Shown here one piece after another: positions 22,729 to 33,229 of a stretch of 64,000 nt of DNA. The DNA lies in assembly GCA_030762935.1 (NCBI GenBank), contig CM060900.1:394756132-394820131 (forward strand), written 5' to 3'. Both the position numbers and the translations under genes were made by a program. This DNA is from Hymenopus coronatus (taxonomy: Eukaryota > Arthropoda > Insecta > Mantodea > Hymenopodidae). Each line of letters starts with the position of its first letter. The stretch's first letter is position 1. The notes beneath the pieces are model-generated. The model was not told where the DNA came from. It worked only from the letters and a program-made list of their open reading frames with translations, and made no database searches.

Positions 22729-23190
22729 TCGGCACCGAGTGAGATAGCGCCGCGGTAACGCGTGCGGGTTATAGTTGGGAGTTTCGGGTTCAATGCCCGG
22801 CGAAAGTCCTTTTTACTCCATGGTGTTTTCGTTTTTACCGGATCACAAGGGGAATGTTGGAGTGGTTTCTTTCATTACACTAATTTCCTGTCCCTCCATG
22901 CCATTACATTCACCATTTCATTTATTCTTCGCTCCTTTGGTCTGTTTCAGGTTTGGAAGTATCATCGATAGTGCCTCGATGCAGGTGGCAGGAAAAAAGG
23001 ATGCTTTGTGGAACTCTCATCCCTTGGCTTTGGGCTGATTAACTTCGCATAAGGAGTGTCCCTGAGGGACGATGGACGCTGTGCGGGGTGAGGTCATCGG
23101 TCTGCCTGTCTAGTTTATTTAGAGCTTAGGCATTGCTCTGTCGTCCGGGCAGCCCAGTATATCCTCTCACCTCATCCCTCCCTCCCCGGG
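22729..23190 (+). mobile_element. Family D tRNA-like repeat
   Basis: The head has 'gcgccgcggtaacgcg' followed by a good B-box match 'gggttcaatgccc' (about 22788). The body has 'gagtggtttctttcat' and 'cctccatgcc', the later part 'ggtggcaggaaaaaa' and 'ttggctttgggctg'. The copy at 44648 shows the corresponding words in the same order. The 69- and 87-codon frames here are shadows. Confidence 0.6.
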
Positions 23191-23522
23191 GCGTCCTCTC
23201 GAGGGATCTAAGTACAATAACCAGGGTGATTTAGTCTTCTCCTTGCCACGTACCCAATGTCGTTCTACGTTGTTTTGCGGCTTCAGCACGGTGTTTTTGC
23301 CTGTTTTCTCGGTGACCTTGGGTTATATAACAATGCCTTAGCCAAGTTATGTTATATAATATAAAATTACATAGCTCTGTGTAACCTAAATTGGAATTTG
23401 TTTCAAAATGTTGTAATTGTATTAAAATGTATTGTATTTCCGATATAACTTTAATATTCAAGTGACAATAACCAATTTAAAGCTGTGGTATTGTTACAAG
23501 AAAAAGGCATCCTCGAACTGAA

Positions 23523-23717
23523 ATGAAGGCATACTATATTACCAAAAATACATACAGTCACTTCTATTTGAACGGTGAGGAAATGAAGGTTGACGATAAT
23601 TCGCGTTTAACAGCAGTTCCAGTTTCTCCCCTTCTTGGTCAACTGTCTTTCACACCCAGTAAATCTGTCAGACGGCCACTTACCTTGAACGAGGTAATGA
23701 AAATGCTTTCTGAATGA
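23523..23717 (+). CDS. Unrecognised 64-codon open frame, possible exon
   Basis: The plus frame from ATG has a balanced composition (Tyr/Lys-rich start, an acidic patch around residues 19-25, then Pro/Ser/Leu and basic residues) and codon use less AT-biased than its flanks. Near its end 'gaggtaatg' could be a splice donor. I see no convincing acceptor or promoter, and I recognise no domain. Of the unassigned frames in the window it looks the most protein-like, but it may still be chance. Confidence 0.25.
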   Translation: MKAYYITKNTYSHFYLNGEEMKVDDNSRLTAVPVSPLLGQLSFTPSKSVRRPLTLNEVMKMLSE

Positions 23718-23749
23718 CAGGTAGACAGTTACGCAAACAGTTTAGGTGA

Positions 23750-24570
23750 TTGAAAGAAGAAAGCTGCCAAGAGAAAAAGAAAGGTGGCCTCTACAGCTTT
23801 ATAAGGCATAGACATGAAGCGTGCACACCACTTAAAGTGCACAATGACCTATAATGAAAACATACTGATCTCTGAGTACCATAAGCCGACCTAAGTGAAC
23901 ATAATGGGAGTAGCACTGTAAGAAAGTAATCCAATTAGTGGCGAAAACTTGAGATTTGGCGAGAGTTGTAATAATCTGAAAGAAAAACATGGAATAAGAG
24001 AGTAGATTGTAAGTAAAAAATATGAAGATCAGACAAAAGTTGACGATAAAGCTTTTAGAGACATAAGAGAATGTAAACTAAAAAGGCGGTGTAGAAAGGA
24101 AGTCATGAAAATTAGGACAGAATGAAACAGAATGGAAGACACTATCAACAAATAAATGAGAAAGAAGGCTGTAGAAAAGCAAGAAATGCAGCTCAGGCGT
24201 ACAAAAGAAAATAAATAATGAGAAGGAAGCAGAAAAGTAAAGAAACGGGTATAGAAACAAAAGCACCAAATTAAGGTTTAAAAGTAGGGGAACATTTCTA
24301 AGAGAAAGAGAGAGAGAAAACGGTAAAAGAAAGAGCAAACAATGGGGAGAATAGTACGAAAGCAAATGAATGGAAGAATTAAATAGGGAAGACGACTGAA
24401 GTATGTGAAGTAAAAACGGTACTCTAAGTTGTAAGGAAATGTGCATATATTGTCCAAAATATGAAAAAGACAGCGAGTCACATTATAGAGAAAGCTGCGT
24501 TTATTTAAAAGCAGGCATACGATAATAATAAGAAGAAGAAGAAGAAAAACAAAAGTATAAGACCTAAGGT
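23750..24570. repeat. Purine-rich tract
   Basis: About 0.8 kb strongly biased to A and G on the plus strand, with 'gagaaagagagagagaaaa' at its core (about 24300). The Leu/Phe/Ser-rich minus frames (24078-24667) follow from this bias. Confidence 0.6.
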
Positions 24571-25009
24571 AAGTGTGTTTGCCATAAGCTTGGGTGTTCC
24601 TAAAGCTATCGGATGGGATATTGAAACCTGCACGGGCTTCATATTTTGAAACCCTTTGTGGACGCACTGTGTGGGGAAAATGTACTCTCCCTTTGTTTCA
24701 TTTTGAGGAGGGAGAAAACCGTAGTAACTATATCCGTGTGCCCGTGCATACAGAAAGGGATTCTAAGTTGTTATTAAACAGCCTTTCCCTGGTGGTGCGT
24801 GGAGGAACGATAAAAATTGAATAGGACTGTTATAGACTTAAAAGGAAGGTTGTCATATTGACATCATTGTTGCTTCTGCGAATTTGTTTAGTCAAATGTA
24901 CACATGTATTAGTTCTTCTCCAAGTCAGCTTGCAATACTGACGTCATTGTTTTTCTGCAAATCTGTTCAGTTTGCCACAAGACAAATACTCACGAATCTT
25001 AGCTTCTAC

Positions 25010-25150
25010 TTTTGTCGACCTTAGAGAAAGTATAGCATTCCACCCAAAGCTTAACACAGAGTATACCTACGCCTTTGAGGACAATGGATCCAAAACGGCA
25101 TTTTTAAGAACACGGTCTGATTGTGTTTTTGTATCTGTATGTGGTATTAA
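25010..25150 (+). repeat. Family R fragment (5' part)
   Basis: 'gcattccacccaaa', 'acggcatttttaagaa' and 'gtgtttttgtatctg' follow the order of the family R 5' region ('tattccacccaaa', 'gcatttatagagaa', 'gtgtgtctgtg' at 37070). The match stops before an A/T-rich tail. Confidence 0.4.
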
Positions 25151-25704
25151 TAAATAATAAAATGTTAAACACCAAAATTGGTGCAGTATTATTTTTCTGG
25201 TTTTTTTTTCTGAGACTCTTGTTCTTTTTTTTTTTTTTTCTTTTATCAATATAGTTTTATGCACATAAACATCAAAGTACAAAGCGGGGCGCAAACCCGT
25301 GGACTCCACACCAGGATGCAGCAAAAGCAACCCCTCCAGCGACCATGACCACGAGGATCAGCTGGATGCGAAATAAAGACTGTGAAGAATATCCCCTCCC
25401 AAACTGCCCTTTGCATGTCAAAATGTTCATTAAAAATAAAAATATAAATAAAATATGCTTGGCATATTCTCGTGAGTAATAAAATGGTATATTCCATTTG
25501 CTTTGAATAGTCCGTTAAGATTTCTTCTTTCTGATTGGATTTTGTAAAATAGAAAATTGACATTAGAAGACATCTATAAATGTTTAAAAATATGCGATAA
25601 GGTAATTCATGTCTTTTTCCTTTCTTTCTGTTAGCTCAGGGGTTTTCAAGTTATTTGCGCTAATAAATTAAATTTTAGGTTTTATTCTATAGAAATAATT
25701 AGAA

Positions 25705-25815
25705 TGGTATGGGCATCCTAAAGGAATGGAAGATGAAAGATTACCCAAAATAATGGAGGGAACGCCATCAGGAGCGAGGACAAAAGGAAGACCGTGTGAA
25801 TTCAAAGAATTATAG
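25705..25815 (+). pseudogene. LINE ORF2 C-terminal fossil (reverse transcriptase tail)
   Basis: A 36-codon frame reads W-Y-G-H, then M-E-D-E-R-L-P-K, then G-A-R-T-K-G-R-P. This is the conserved C-terminal signature of many insect LINE endonuclease/reverse transcriptases (W-x-G-H, R-M-x-x-x-R-L-P-K, G-x-R-x-x-G-R-P). It ends in a stop, and upstream in-frame stops remove the rest. The catalytic RT domain is not visible. It is a short relic with no coding capacity. Confidence 0.6.
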
Positions 25816-25924
25816 GGCCAATGATGGATTGGAAAATTGAGGAAAATTTGTGGTCCAATAGGCAAGAATAGACAAGATGAAAAGGCACCTTAGTTGCCCT
25901 AAAAGGATACTTGTGAAACCGACA

Positions 25925-26245
25925 TATACCAAGTGGCACAACTGCCCATATTTGATGTATGCAGATATACCTTGGTGCGTTAGAAGAGTTGCAGAACTCA
26001 GCGTGATTATTTCAGGTTAAAACCTGCTAATAGGGAACTGGTGACCTTCGCTTTGCACGTCTTGCTATCAGCGGAGACTCTGATTGGGCTGCGCTCATTG
26101 CGAGGGGTAAAACGAAGGTTGCTCTAGCCCAGTTCTCCACTGCCGGATTTTAACTTGTAATAACCCCGTTGAATTCTGCACTCTTTTAACGCACCAAGGG
26201 ATATCTGCACACGCCAAATACGGGGCAGTAGGGCCACATGGTATA
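25925..26245. mobile_element. Fold-back MITE, about 321 bp, long inverted arms
   Basis: The left end 'tataccaagtggc' and the inverse of the right end 'tataccatgtggc' start imperfect inverted repeats of about 120 bases. Shared inner words are 'tgcagatat', 'cttggtgcgtta(a/g)aagag', 'aggttaaaa' / 'aagttaaaa' and 'gagaactg' / 'ggaactg'. TA dinucleotides at both ends fit a TA target duplication. There is no coding capacity. A second copy at 37462-37777 shares both arms and the centre. Confidence 0.75.
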
Positions 26246-26249
26246 CATT

Positions 26250-26840
26250 GTTAGTTGGAATTCTCCAATATTTAAAGTTACACGCTTATGAAATCCAATG
26301 TACGTTTTTTCTGTTTGTCAGCAGTCCATGCAAAATGTACTGAAACCATTAAGTCCAGCATTCATATAACCAGCTTCTCTTTGATCATTTGACTGCCTTA
26401 TAGTGTGCTGTATGCTTCTAAGGGACAATATCATAGAGTGCATCGGCACTTTTTTTATTAATTTTCTGTAATATAATAAAGTTCAGAAAACAGGTATAAC
26501 CATGCTTTTACGTATAATTTAGAGAATAGATATAAAATAGATTAAGATCAGTATTCTTTTGGTACTGCTTACTGCTGATACATAAGGCACCATAGGCGTG
26601 AGTGGGTGCGCGTGCGTTTGTGTGCGTGTATATAGGCTACGGTGAAACTCCACTTTGATGTATACTTTAGATGTTCAGTTAACGTTATGGCAATATAAAA
26701 GTTGGTATAGGAAATAGTTTGCTAAGGAATGGTTAGTGAACAAGTCAAATAAATTTATTGTCTCCATTAAAATGGCTTAGCTAGAAGAATGTGTTTTATT
26801 CAGTTTTTTTGCAAAATTAGTAACGGTGTACATTTATCCA
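26250..26840. other. AT-rich spacer, no gene seen
   Basis: Unique-looking DNA with a short TG-rich patch (about 26600-26635) before the minisatellite. Confidence 0.5.
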
Positions 26841-26845
26841 TTTTT

Positions 26846-27952
26846 ACAATAGCTACTATTACACATATACAGCAACCGTAATTGTGTTGTTTTTACAACA
26901 GCTGGTATTAAACGTATACAACAACCGTAATTGTGTTGTTTTTACAACAGCTGGTATTAAACGTATACAACAATCGTAATTGTGTTGTTCTTACAATAGC
27001 TGCTGTTAAGCGTATACAGCAACCATAAATGTGTTGTTTTTACCATAGCTGCTATTAAACGTACACAGCAATCGTAGTAGTGTTGTTTTACAACAGTTGC
27101 TATTAAACGTATACAGCAATCGTAATCGTATTGTTTTACAATTGCTGCTATTAAACGTATACAACAATCGTAATTGTGCTGTTTTACAATAGGTGCTACT
27201 AAACGTATACAACAATCGTAGTAGTGTTGTTTTACAATAGGTGCTATTAAACGTACACAGCAATCGTAGTAGTGTTGTTTTACAATAGGTGCTATTAAAC
27301 GTATACAACAATCGTAGTAGTGTTGTTTTACAATTGCTGCTATTAAACGTATACAGCAATCGTAATTGTGTTGTTTTACAATAGGTGCTATTAAACGTAT
27401 ACAACAATCGTAGTAGTGTTGTTTTACAACAGTTGCTATTAAACGTATACAGCAATCGTAATCGTATTGTTTTACAATTGCTGCTATTAAACGTATACAA
27501 CAATCGTAGTAGTGTTGTTTTACAATTGCTGCTATTAAACGTATACAGCAATCGTACTCGTATTGTTTTACAATAGGTGCTATTGAACGTATACAACAAT
27601 CGTAGTAGTGTTGTTTTACAATGGCTGCTATTAAACGTATACAACAATCGTAATTGTGTTGTTTTACAATAGCTGCTATTAAACGTATACAACAATCGTA
27701 GTAGTGTTGTTTTACAATAGGTGCTATTAAACGTATACAGCAATCGTAATCGTATTGTTTTACAATTGCTGCTATTAAACGTACACAGCAATCGTAATTG
27801 TGCTATTTTTACAATAGCAGCTATTAAATGCATACAGCAGTCGTAATTGTGTTGCTTTTACATTAGCTGCTATTTAACACTAAAAACAATCGTAATTGTG
27901 TTGTTTTTACATTAGCTGCTATTAAACGTATATAGCAACCGTGGTTGTGTTT
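26846..27952. repeat. 48-bp minisatellite, about 23 units
   Basis: Tandem units of 48 bp (49 in the outer units, which have an extra T) with core words 'gctattaaacgtataca', 'caatcgta' and 'gttgttttacaat'. Units alternate 'acaacaatcgtagtag' and 'acagcaatcgtaatcg' forms in part of the array. Because 48 is a multiple of 3 and no unit creates a stop, the inner units give a 275-codon minus frame (27006-27833) of 16-residue repeats. The outer 49-bp units break that frame. Confidence 0.95.
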
Positions 27953-28048
27953 ATGTTGCAATGTTTAATCACACGGATTCTCAAATCATGTATCTTAATT
28001 CAATTCACAAACTTCATTGAATATTTAGCAGATATAATTCATGCAACC

Positions 28049-28268
28049 TAAGTTAATTCTTCCATTGCTGTTGTTTCCTCACTTTTCTTTTTAGAAATGA
28101 TGTCATTGAGAGGAATTCTTGACATCATTATCCAAACACTATTATTTACTCATTTATTTAAGTTAATTCTTCCATTGCTGTTTTTTCCTCACTTTTCTTT
28201 TTAGACATGATATCATGGAGAGGAATTTTTGACATCATTATCCAAACACTATTACTTATTCATTACTA
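28049..28268. repeat. 110-bp direct tandem duplication
   Basis: 'taagttaattcttccattgc' at 28049 recurs at 28159. The two 110-base units are nearly identical along their length, so the duplication is fairly recent. Confidence 0.9.
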
Positions 28269-28269
28269 G

Positions 28270-28914
28270 ATTTGAACACACTATGATTTAGAGCTATTGA
28301 GTGCCCTCTTGATCATTGTAAGACGCGCAATATTAGATTGCATGTACTAATAAAAATTATGATATCAATGTTCATAGATTCATGTTTTCGCCATTTGTTT
28401 AGATGTGTATTTTAATGGTTAAGTGGAGGTCATCTTTTCCCCTGAACTCTCTGGGATTGCAACTCATCCCAATACAAAGAATTTAATTACAAAATATGTA
28501 TAGAATGTAAATTGTGTATTTAGCAACACATTCAGTTCTGCTTTTTACCGTAATACTAATACGTTTAAAGTGTATTCTTTTATTTTACATACTCCTATCA
28601 TAACACCCTTTTACATTGTTGATGCTTTATGCACATATTTAAGTTATTATCACACTCACAGGATTCAAATCACATTCTAATGGCAGCCGTATTCACCGTA
28701 GGGATTTTTACTCTACTATATGTTTATAATCATCTCTTTCATTGGGTTGCTATAATTAGGGTTGCTTATTTGTTATATATGTTTAATAATTTCGTCAGTG
28801 ACTTTTTTCTTGTGATTTTTACAGCCTAGCAGCTTTCACAATTAGTAAATATGGTTGTCTTCTAAGCATATAATATCGTTTCTGTCTTAAATGCTGTATT
28901 TTTACTTTCTCTAG
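28270..28914. other. AT-rich spacer, no gene seen
   Basis: No repeat or frame recognised. Confidence 0.5.
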
Positions 28915-29735
28915 CCCGCATGTACTATGTACGTAATGGATAGAGAAGGTATTTTATTCCACCAAAAATGGATATTTCACCGGAAATATATGTTTTGGGG
29001 TCCCCTGAGTACGAAAAAAGCATTTTTAGAAAGACGTCCGTGTGTGTCTATCTTTCTCAGTGTGTGTGAGTGTCTGTGGACAGCATGGCTCAAAAACGAA
29101 AAGACCGTTAAATATACTAAACTTTCTATTTAGGTTTAGTATTTTCCAAGGATACGACACTAAGATTTTCAAGAAAATCCCTTTACATGGAAAATTTTTC
29201 GAAAATTTTGATTTTCACAGAAATGGCTTTAAGTATTTTGATTAAAATCCCGTGTATTAAAGCTATTTACATCCCCAAAAAAATTATATCTTGAATTTTC
29301 TGGGAATAGCATTTGAAGACCTCTTTATTCTGGATGAATTTTGCAGAATTTTCATTAACTGCTAAACCGTAAGAGATAGATAAAAATCACCACACACAAA
29401 ATGTAGATCTCGTCAAAACACACAATTTATGTTCTTTACGTTTTTGTTGTGAACTTTTGTTGTTGTTCTGAGATATTCCTTGTTATTGGTTTCAATTGTG
29501 AAGTACTGGTACGTTTCTCAGACAGGAGGTGTCCGTGTTTCTTTTGTTCTACTGCTGGCTAAGCAAAGAAGCGATTTGCAATGACAATCGCATAGCCATA
29601 TCTTTTAAAACATTTGACTATCACTTTAACCTAGTATATTCCCTTAGTTCCCTTCTACTTATAAGGAACTAAGTAATAAGACCATTTTGCTAATGTTTAT
29701 CACGATTAGCATTGTGTAGAAAGAAGTATTATCTT
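28915..29735 (+). repeat. Family R repeat, fullest copy
   Basis: Begins 'tgtactatgtacgtaatgg', then 'tagagaaggtattttattcc', 'caccggaaatat', a GTGTGTCTG-rich stretch, 'ctcaaaaacgaaaag', 'ttttcaagaaaatcc', 'gaattttctggga', 'gaagacctctttatt', 'gtagatctcgtcaaaacaca' and 'cttataaggaactaagta'. This order is shared by copies at 17805, 30148, 33230, 37070, 41850 and 42903. It is about 0.8 kb with no lasting open frame and no obvious terminal repeats. The class is unknown. Confidence 0.75.
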
Positions 29736-30147
29736 TTGTAAGAAACTTGTAGAGCAACTAGAGAAGCTCATGTTAGTGTAACACATCAGATTTTTTCTTT
29801 TGTTACTTCTCTCGGTTTGCCAATGCAGAGTATCATCTATGTGTATAAATAATACTGCAGTTTGTCCATAATATCGTTACTGCTAGTTCTAAGTGTGCAT
29901 TGTCAAATTCGGGTACATATATTACCTGTTGCCTGGCATTCAATGTGCAATACTTGAGAAACATTTTGACAATCTTGGATTGCTTGAAAACAAACTCACA
30001 CTCAGTTACCAAACAGTTCTCTGACAGCATTTTGCAACATTCCTTTCGACCGCTTATTTCGCTTTGCTACTTTCTTTACTGAGTAATCTGTACAATGCAA
30101 ATAGCATGTAGAGAATTTATTGTATTGCAGCTAAACATTTGAAACCG

Positions 30148-30660
30148 AGATTTCACCGGAAATACTGTTTTTAGGACCCCTGAATCAAAAAAATATTTTT
30201 AGATAAAAGTCCATGTGTGTCAATTTGTGGTGATTGTGGGCAACATAATTCAAAAATTACTTTTGCATAACCGGCAATTCGTAGGAGATAGAGGAAACTT
30301 ACTACACAAAAAATTTAGATCTGGTCAAAACACACCGTTTATACTCGTATGATATTCATTTCTTGTAGAGTTAACCGTTTTCAAGATATTCCCTTTTAAT
30401 GTTTCCAATTTTAAAATACTTATTCTTTACTTAAATAGAAAGTTGTCCCGTGTTTCTTTTGTTTTACCCCTGGTCATGTCATGAAGCAAATTTCAGTGAC
30501 AATCGCATAGCGACAGGTTTAGAAAAATCTGACCATCGCTTTAGCTTTAGTGTATTTCTTATGTTCCCTTTTACTTATAAGGATCTAAGTTGTAAGATCA
30601 TTCTACCAATGTTTATCTCTATCATCATGAAGTAGAACAAAAAGAATAATATTTGTTTTT
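30148..30660 (+). repeat. Family R repeat, internally deleted
   Basis: Starts at 'atttcaccggaaatac', jumps past the middle section to 'gtaggagatagagg', then runs through 'tttagatctggtcaaaacac' to 'cttataaggatctaag'. It has the same orientation as the copy at 28915. Confidence 0.7.
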
Positions 30661-31600
30661 TCCAGAGCAGACAGAGAATGTCATGGAATACAACACATCT
30701 TATTTTTCACACCGTCACATTAGAACTGATGAGCAACTCTGTTGGTCTACCTGCGACCTAGAACCTCTTGAATATCCCTAATATACTATCATGAAGGACT
30801 CTGCTAAGCAAGTGTGGTGTTTATGTTGACATAGCACCTGTACGACTTCCCAGAGCTGAAAGTAGTACTCGTGGTAGGCAGAGAAGTGCCTAACAATATT
30901 CTCTACGTTGAAACACTGGGAAGAGAAGAGTTTCCAATAAAAATCATCAGTTACGAGTGTTTGCAATTGCAATTTGTATAAGGTTTGTTTGTTGTAGGCA
31001 AGAAAACAAGGAATGTGGTAGTGATAGGAACTTTCTCACACCTGAAGTTCTCCAAAACGGAAGTTGGAAGCTCTTGCAGCGGAAACCACTAGCAGATATT
31101 GTCGTGTTACAGTGTCGCAGCCATTGGGATGTGACGGGGGAACGTAGCTTGAGGACTCAGGTGGAAGAGACAACAAATAAATAAGTAAACAAATTCCGAA
31201 TATGCTACCTCAGGACTAGGTAACTATCCCAGGACATATATTCAAGCTTTAAATGTATTTCCAAAAACAAAAATTATAGGTTATATCTAGATATTATATA
31301 ATTTTTTTCAAATAATTAACTAATCTAAAAACTAAAATTCCAAATTAACAGCAGTAAACAAATATCTAGCATTTTCAAAAGAAAAATTAAATGAATTAAA
31401 ATATAGTATAATAATATTAAGCAAAATATTCTAAAACAAAATTATTACCATAAAGCCAGCAGCTTTACAGCCGGTATCCAGCTGTTTTCTGTTACATACC
31501 TACTATTACATCGCAGGTATCCAGCGAAAGGTGCTGGTAGCCAGCACTAACTAAATTGTATATTTACTACAGTAAATTTATTCTACCTAGTAATAATGTA
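30661..31600. other. AT-rich DNA, no gene confirmed
   Basis: A 75-codon plus frame at 30957-31184 follows a 'tttgtttgttgtag' acceptor-like site but has no recognised domain. The rest is very AT-rich. Confidence 0.4.

Positions 31601-31603
<3 letters not shown>

Positions 31604-31648
<45 letters not shown>
31604..31648. repeat. (TA)n microsatellite
   Basis: Uninterrupted TA dinucleotides over 45 bases. Confidence 0.97.
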
Positions 31649-31651
<3 letters not shown>

Positions 31652-31963
31652 TATTTAACTGTTTACTTTCCACATTATTTTATTTATTTATACTTTAATA
31701 TTTAATGTTTTTGTTGTACTATACCAACAAATTATCCTTCTAGTATTGTCCTTATATTTCTTTAATACCCTTTCCATTTTTCTTAACTTTTCTACAGATT
31801 AAAAAAATGTATAACCTTCTAAAAACTTGTTTATTCTAAACAGTTAATTAATAAAATCACTACACATTTGCATCATAGCTACCAAATATTCCACCTCTAC
31901 CTGACTATCGTCACCGTTTTTACTCCTATCATACTCCTATTTCAATACCATGGCTGCAAATTC

Positions 31964-32195
31964 AGCAATAACGGTTAATTCCCTACACTGGCACCTTCTT
32001 CTCTCTCATCTTCAATCTTCCTCTCCTTCCTCGCTTACTCCATAACTATAAATTCACAATAATAATCCTACTCACTACACCGTCACCTCTTCTCCCTCAT
32101 ATCCATTCTTCATCTCCTTCCTCGCTCACCATCACTATCACTTCAGCTACAGTAATCCTATTCACTACACGGGCACCTTCTTCTCTTGTCTCCAT
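31964..32195. repeat. About 91-bp imperfect tandem repeat, 2.5 units
   Basis: 'taatcctactcactacac' and related text followed by 'caccttcttct' and 'tctccttcctcgctcac' recur at steps of about 91 bases (starts near 31964, 32055 and 32147). The units are pyrimidine-rich on the plus strand. Confidence 0.75.
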
Positions 32196-32258
32196 TTATC
32201 TTTACATTAATTCTTTATTACTCTAAAATATGCTTTTTAAACCTATATCAGATTCTAT

Positions 32259-32600
32259 TTATTGTGCCAGAACGTTAAGTATTACCAAACACCTTGGACC
32301 GGGTTGCCTCCCGAAGGGAGCTCGTGCTTCTGAAGCGACTACTTTATATAAACGTACAGTTACCAATGGCTTATGTTTTATAGCCAGACACAAGCAATAA
32401 AGTTGAAGACTAGCACAGTTGAATTCCCCTAACAGGTACTTACTTACCTTTAGAGAGATGTCTATGATGTTCAGATCTGCAAGAAGGGCCGGGAGGTGCG
32501 CCCCGTGCAAACGGAGGAAGCGAGGAGCCCGTAGAGAAAACACCCATATCGCAGACAACAGCCAAAAAGAATAAGGCCAAAGACCAGTCCTTTATATAGC
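32259..32600 (-). promoter_or_regulatory. Candidate promoter with first exon and splice donor, or LTR remnant
   Basis: Read minus: 'ctatataaagg' near 32600 is a TATA-like core. About 30 bases on comes 'ttattctttttggc', and at 32545 an ATG opens a short, Pro/Ser/Arg-rich reading frame that ends at 'aaaggtaagtaag' near 32450, a strong 5' splice-site match. Further on are 'tataaaacata' and 'cacaataaat' (a polyadenylation-like signal near 32264). That arrangement also fits an LTR with promoter and poly(A) signal, but I could not define paired LTR ends or a target duplication. The 99-codon frame in this region uses a non-ATG start and crosses the donor, so I do not accept it as a gene. Confidence 0.3.
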
Positions 32601-32609
32601 TTGAAGGTA

Positions 32610-33225
32610 CCTAGGAAGGTCTTCGCATTAGGTTATAGGCCTTACTAAAATATGGTGTGTCAGCGCCCTAGGCTTGAGCTATAACAGCCAACCAACAAAA
32701 ACAGAGTATTCAAATTGCTCTAGAGCACACATAGTGACGTATGAGGCACCAGAGTTCCACATGATGCTGTGCAATTCTACCAATAGCTATGTGGTAGATG
32801 ACGTAACGGCAAAACCCATTGGGATTGTCACAGGTATTGTTGAACCATAATTTTCCAGTTACAACGGGATCGGCTAAGCTTCAGGATTTGATTTGAAATA
32901 TAATATTGTCTGAAATTAAAGATTTCTATAACCATAAATAAGTGTTCATAATGTGCAGAGTAAAACGTTGCAATTCTCCGCAGTATATGTAGAATGGGTA
33001 CAAAGCATGGATCTGTTGTGGGTGAAATACGTGTAATTTGCTCGTGGGTCACTTTCGACACGCTACACACACATTTCCAACGGTAGGGACTGGACTGTTA
33101 TTGATTCATAGCGTGTTCTGACAAGCGACACAGCCAATTTGTGGAAGTGAGGTTAAATAATCTGATGTGTTCTATTCACATGAATTTCACTGTCTGTTCT
33201 GCAAACTAACTATTCTTGCATATGA
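32610..33225. other. Unassigned DNA upstream of the candidate promoter
   Basis: Mixed composition to about 32830, then AT-rich. No repeat family or coding frame recognised. Confidence 0.4.
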
Positions 33226-33229
33226 TTAC

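Noticed and set aside
24078..24667. Two minus frames of 122 and 129 codons, Leu/Phe/Ser-rich, resembling membrane proteins
   Set aside because: The composition follows directly from the purine-rich plus strand (tct, ctt and ttt codons in reverse). No start context or splice support.
27006..27833. 275-codon minus-strand open frame
   Set aside because: Its 16-residue repeats simply mirror the 48-bp minisatellite. There is no non-repeat portion, promoter or splice site, and the frame fails in the outer units.
26846..27952. CRISPR-like array
   Set aside because: Repeats abut with no unique spacers, units are diverged, and the DNA is clearly eukaryotic. The same reasoning applies to the 61-bp arrays.
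30957..31184. 75-codon plus frame after an acceptor-like 'gtttgttgtag'
   Set aside because: No recognised domain, and AT-rich DNA on both sides gives no partner exon.
32259..32830. Defined solo LTR starting 'tgtgacaatccc'
   Set aside because: A plausible left end exists on the minus strand, but no right end with the same flanking bases was found, so only a mixed promoter/LTR call is given.
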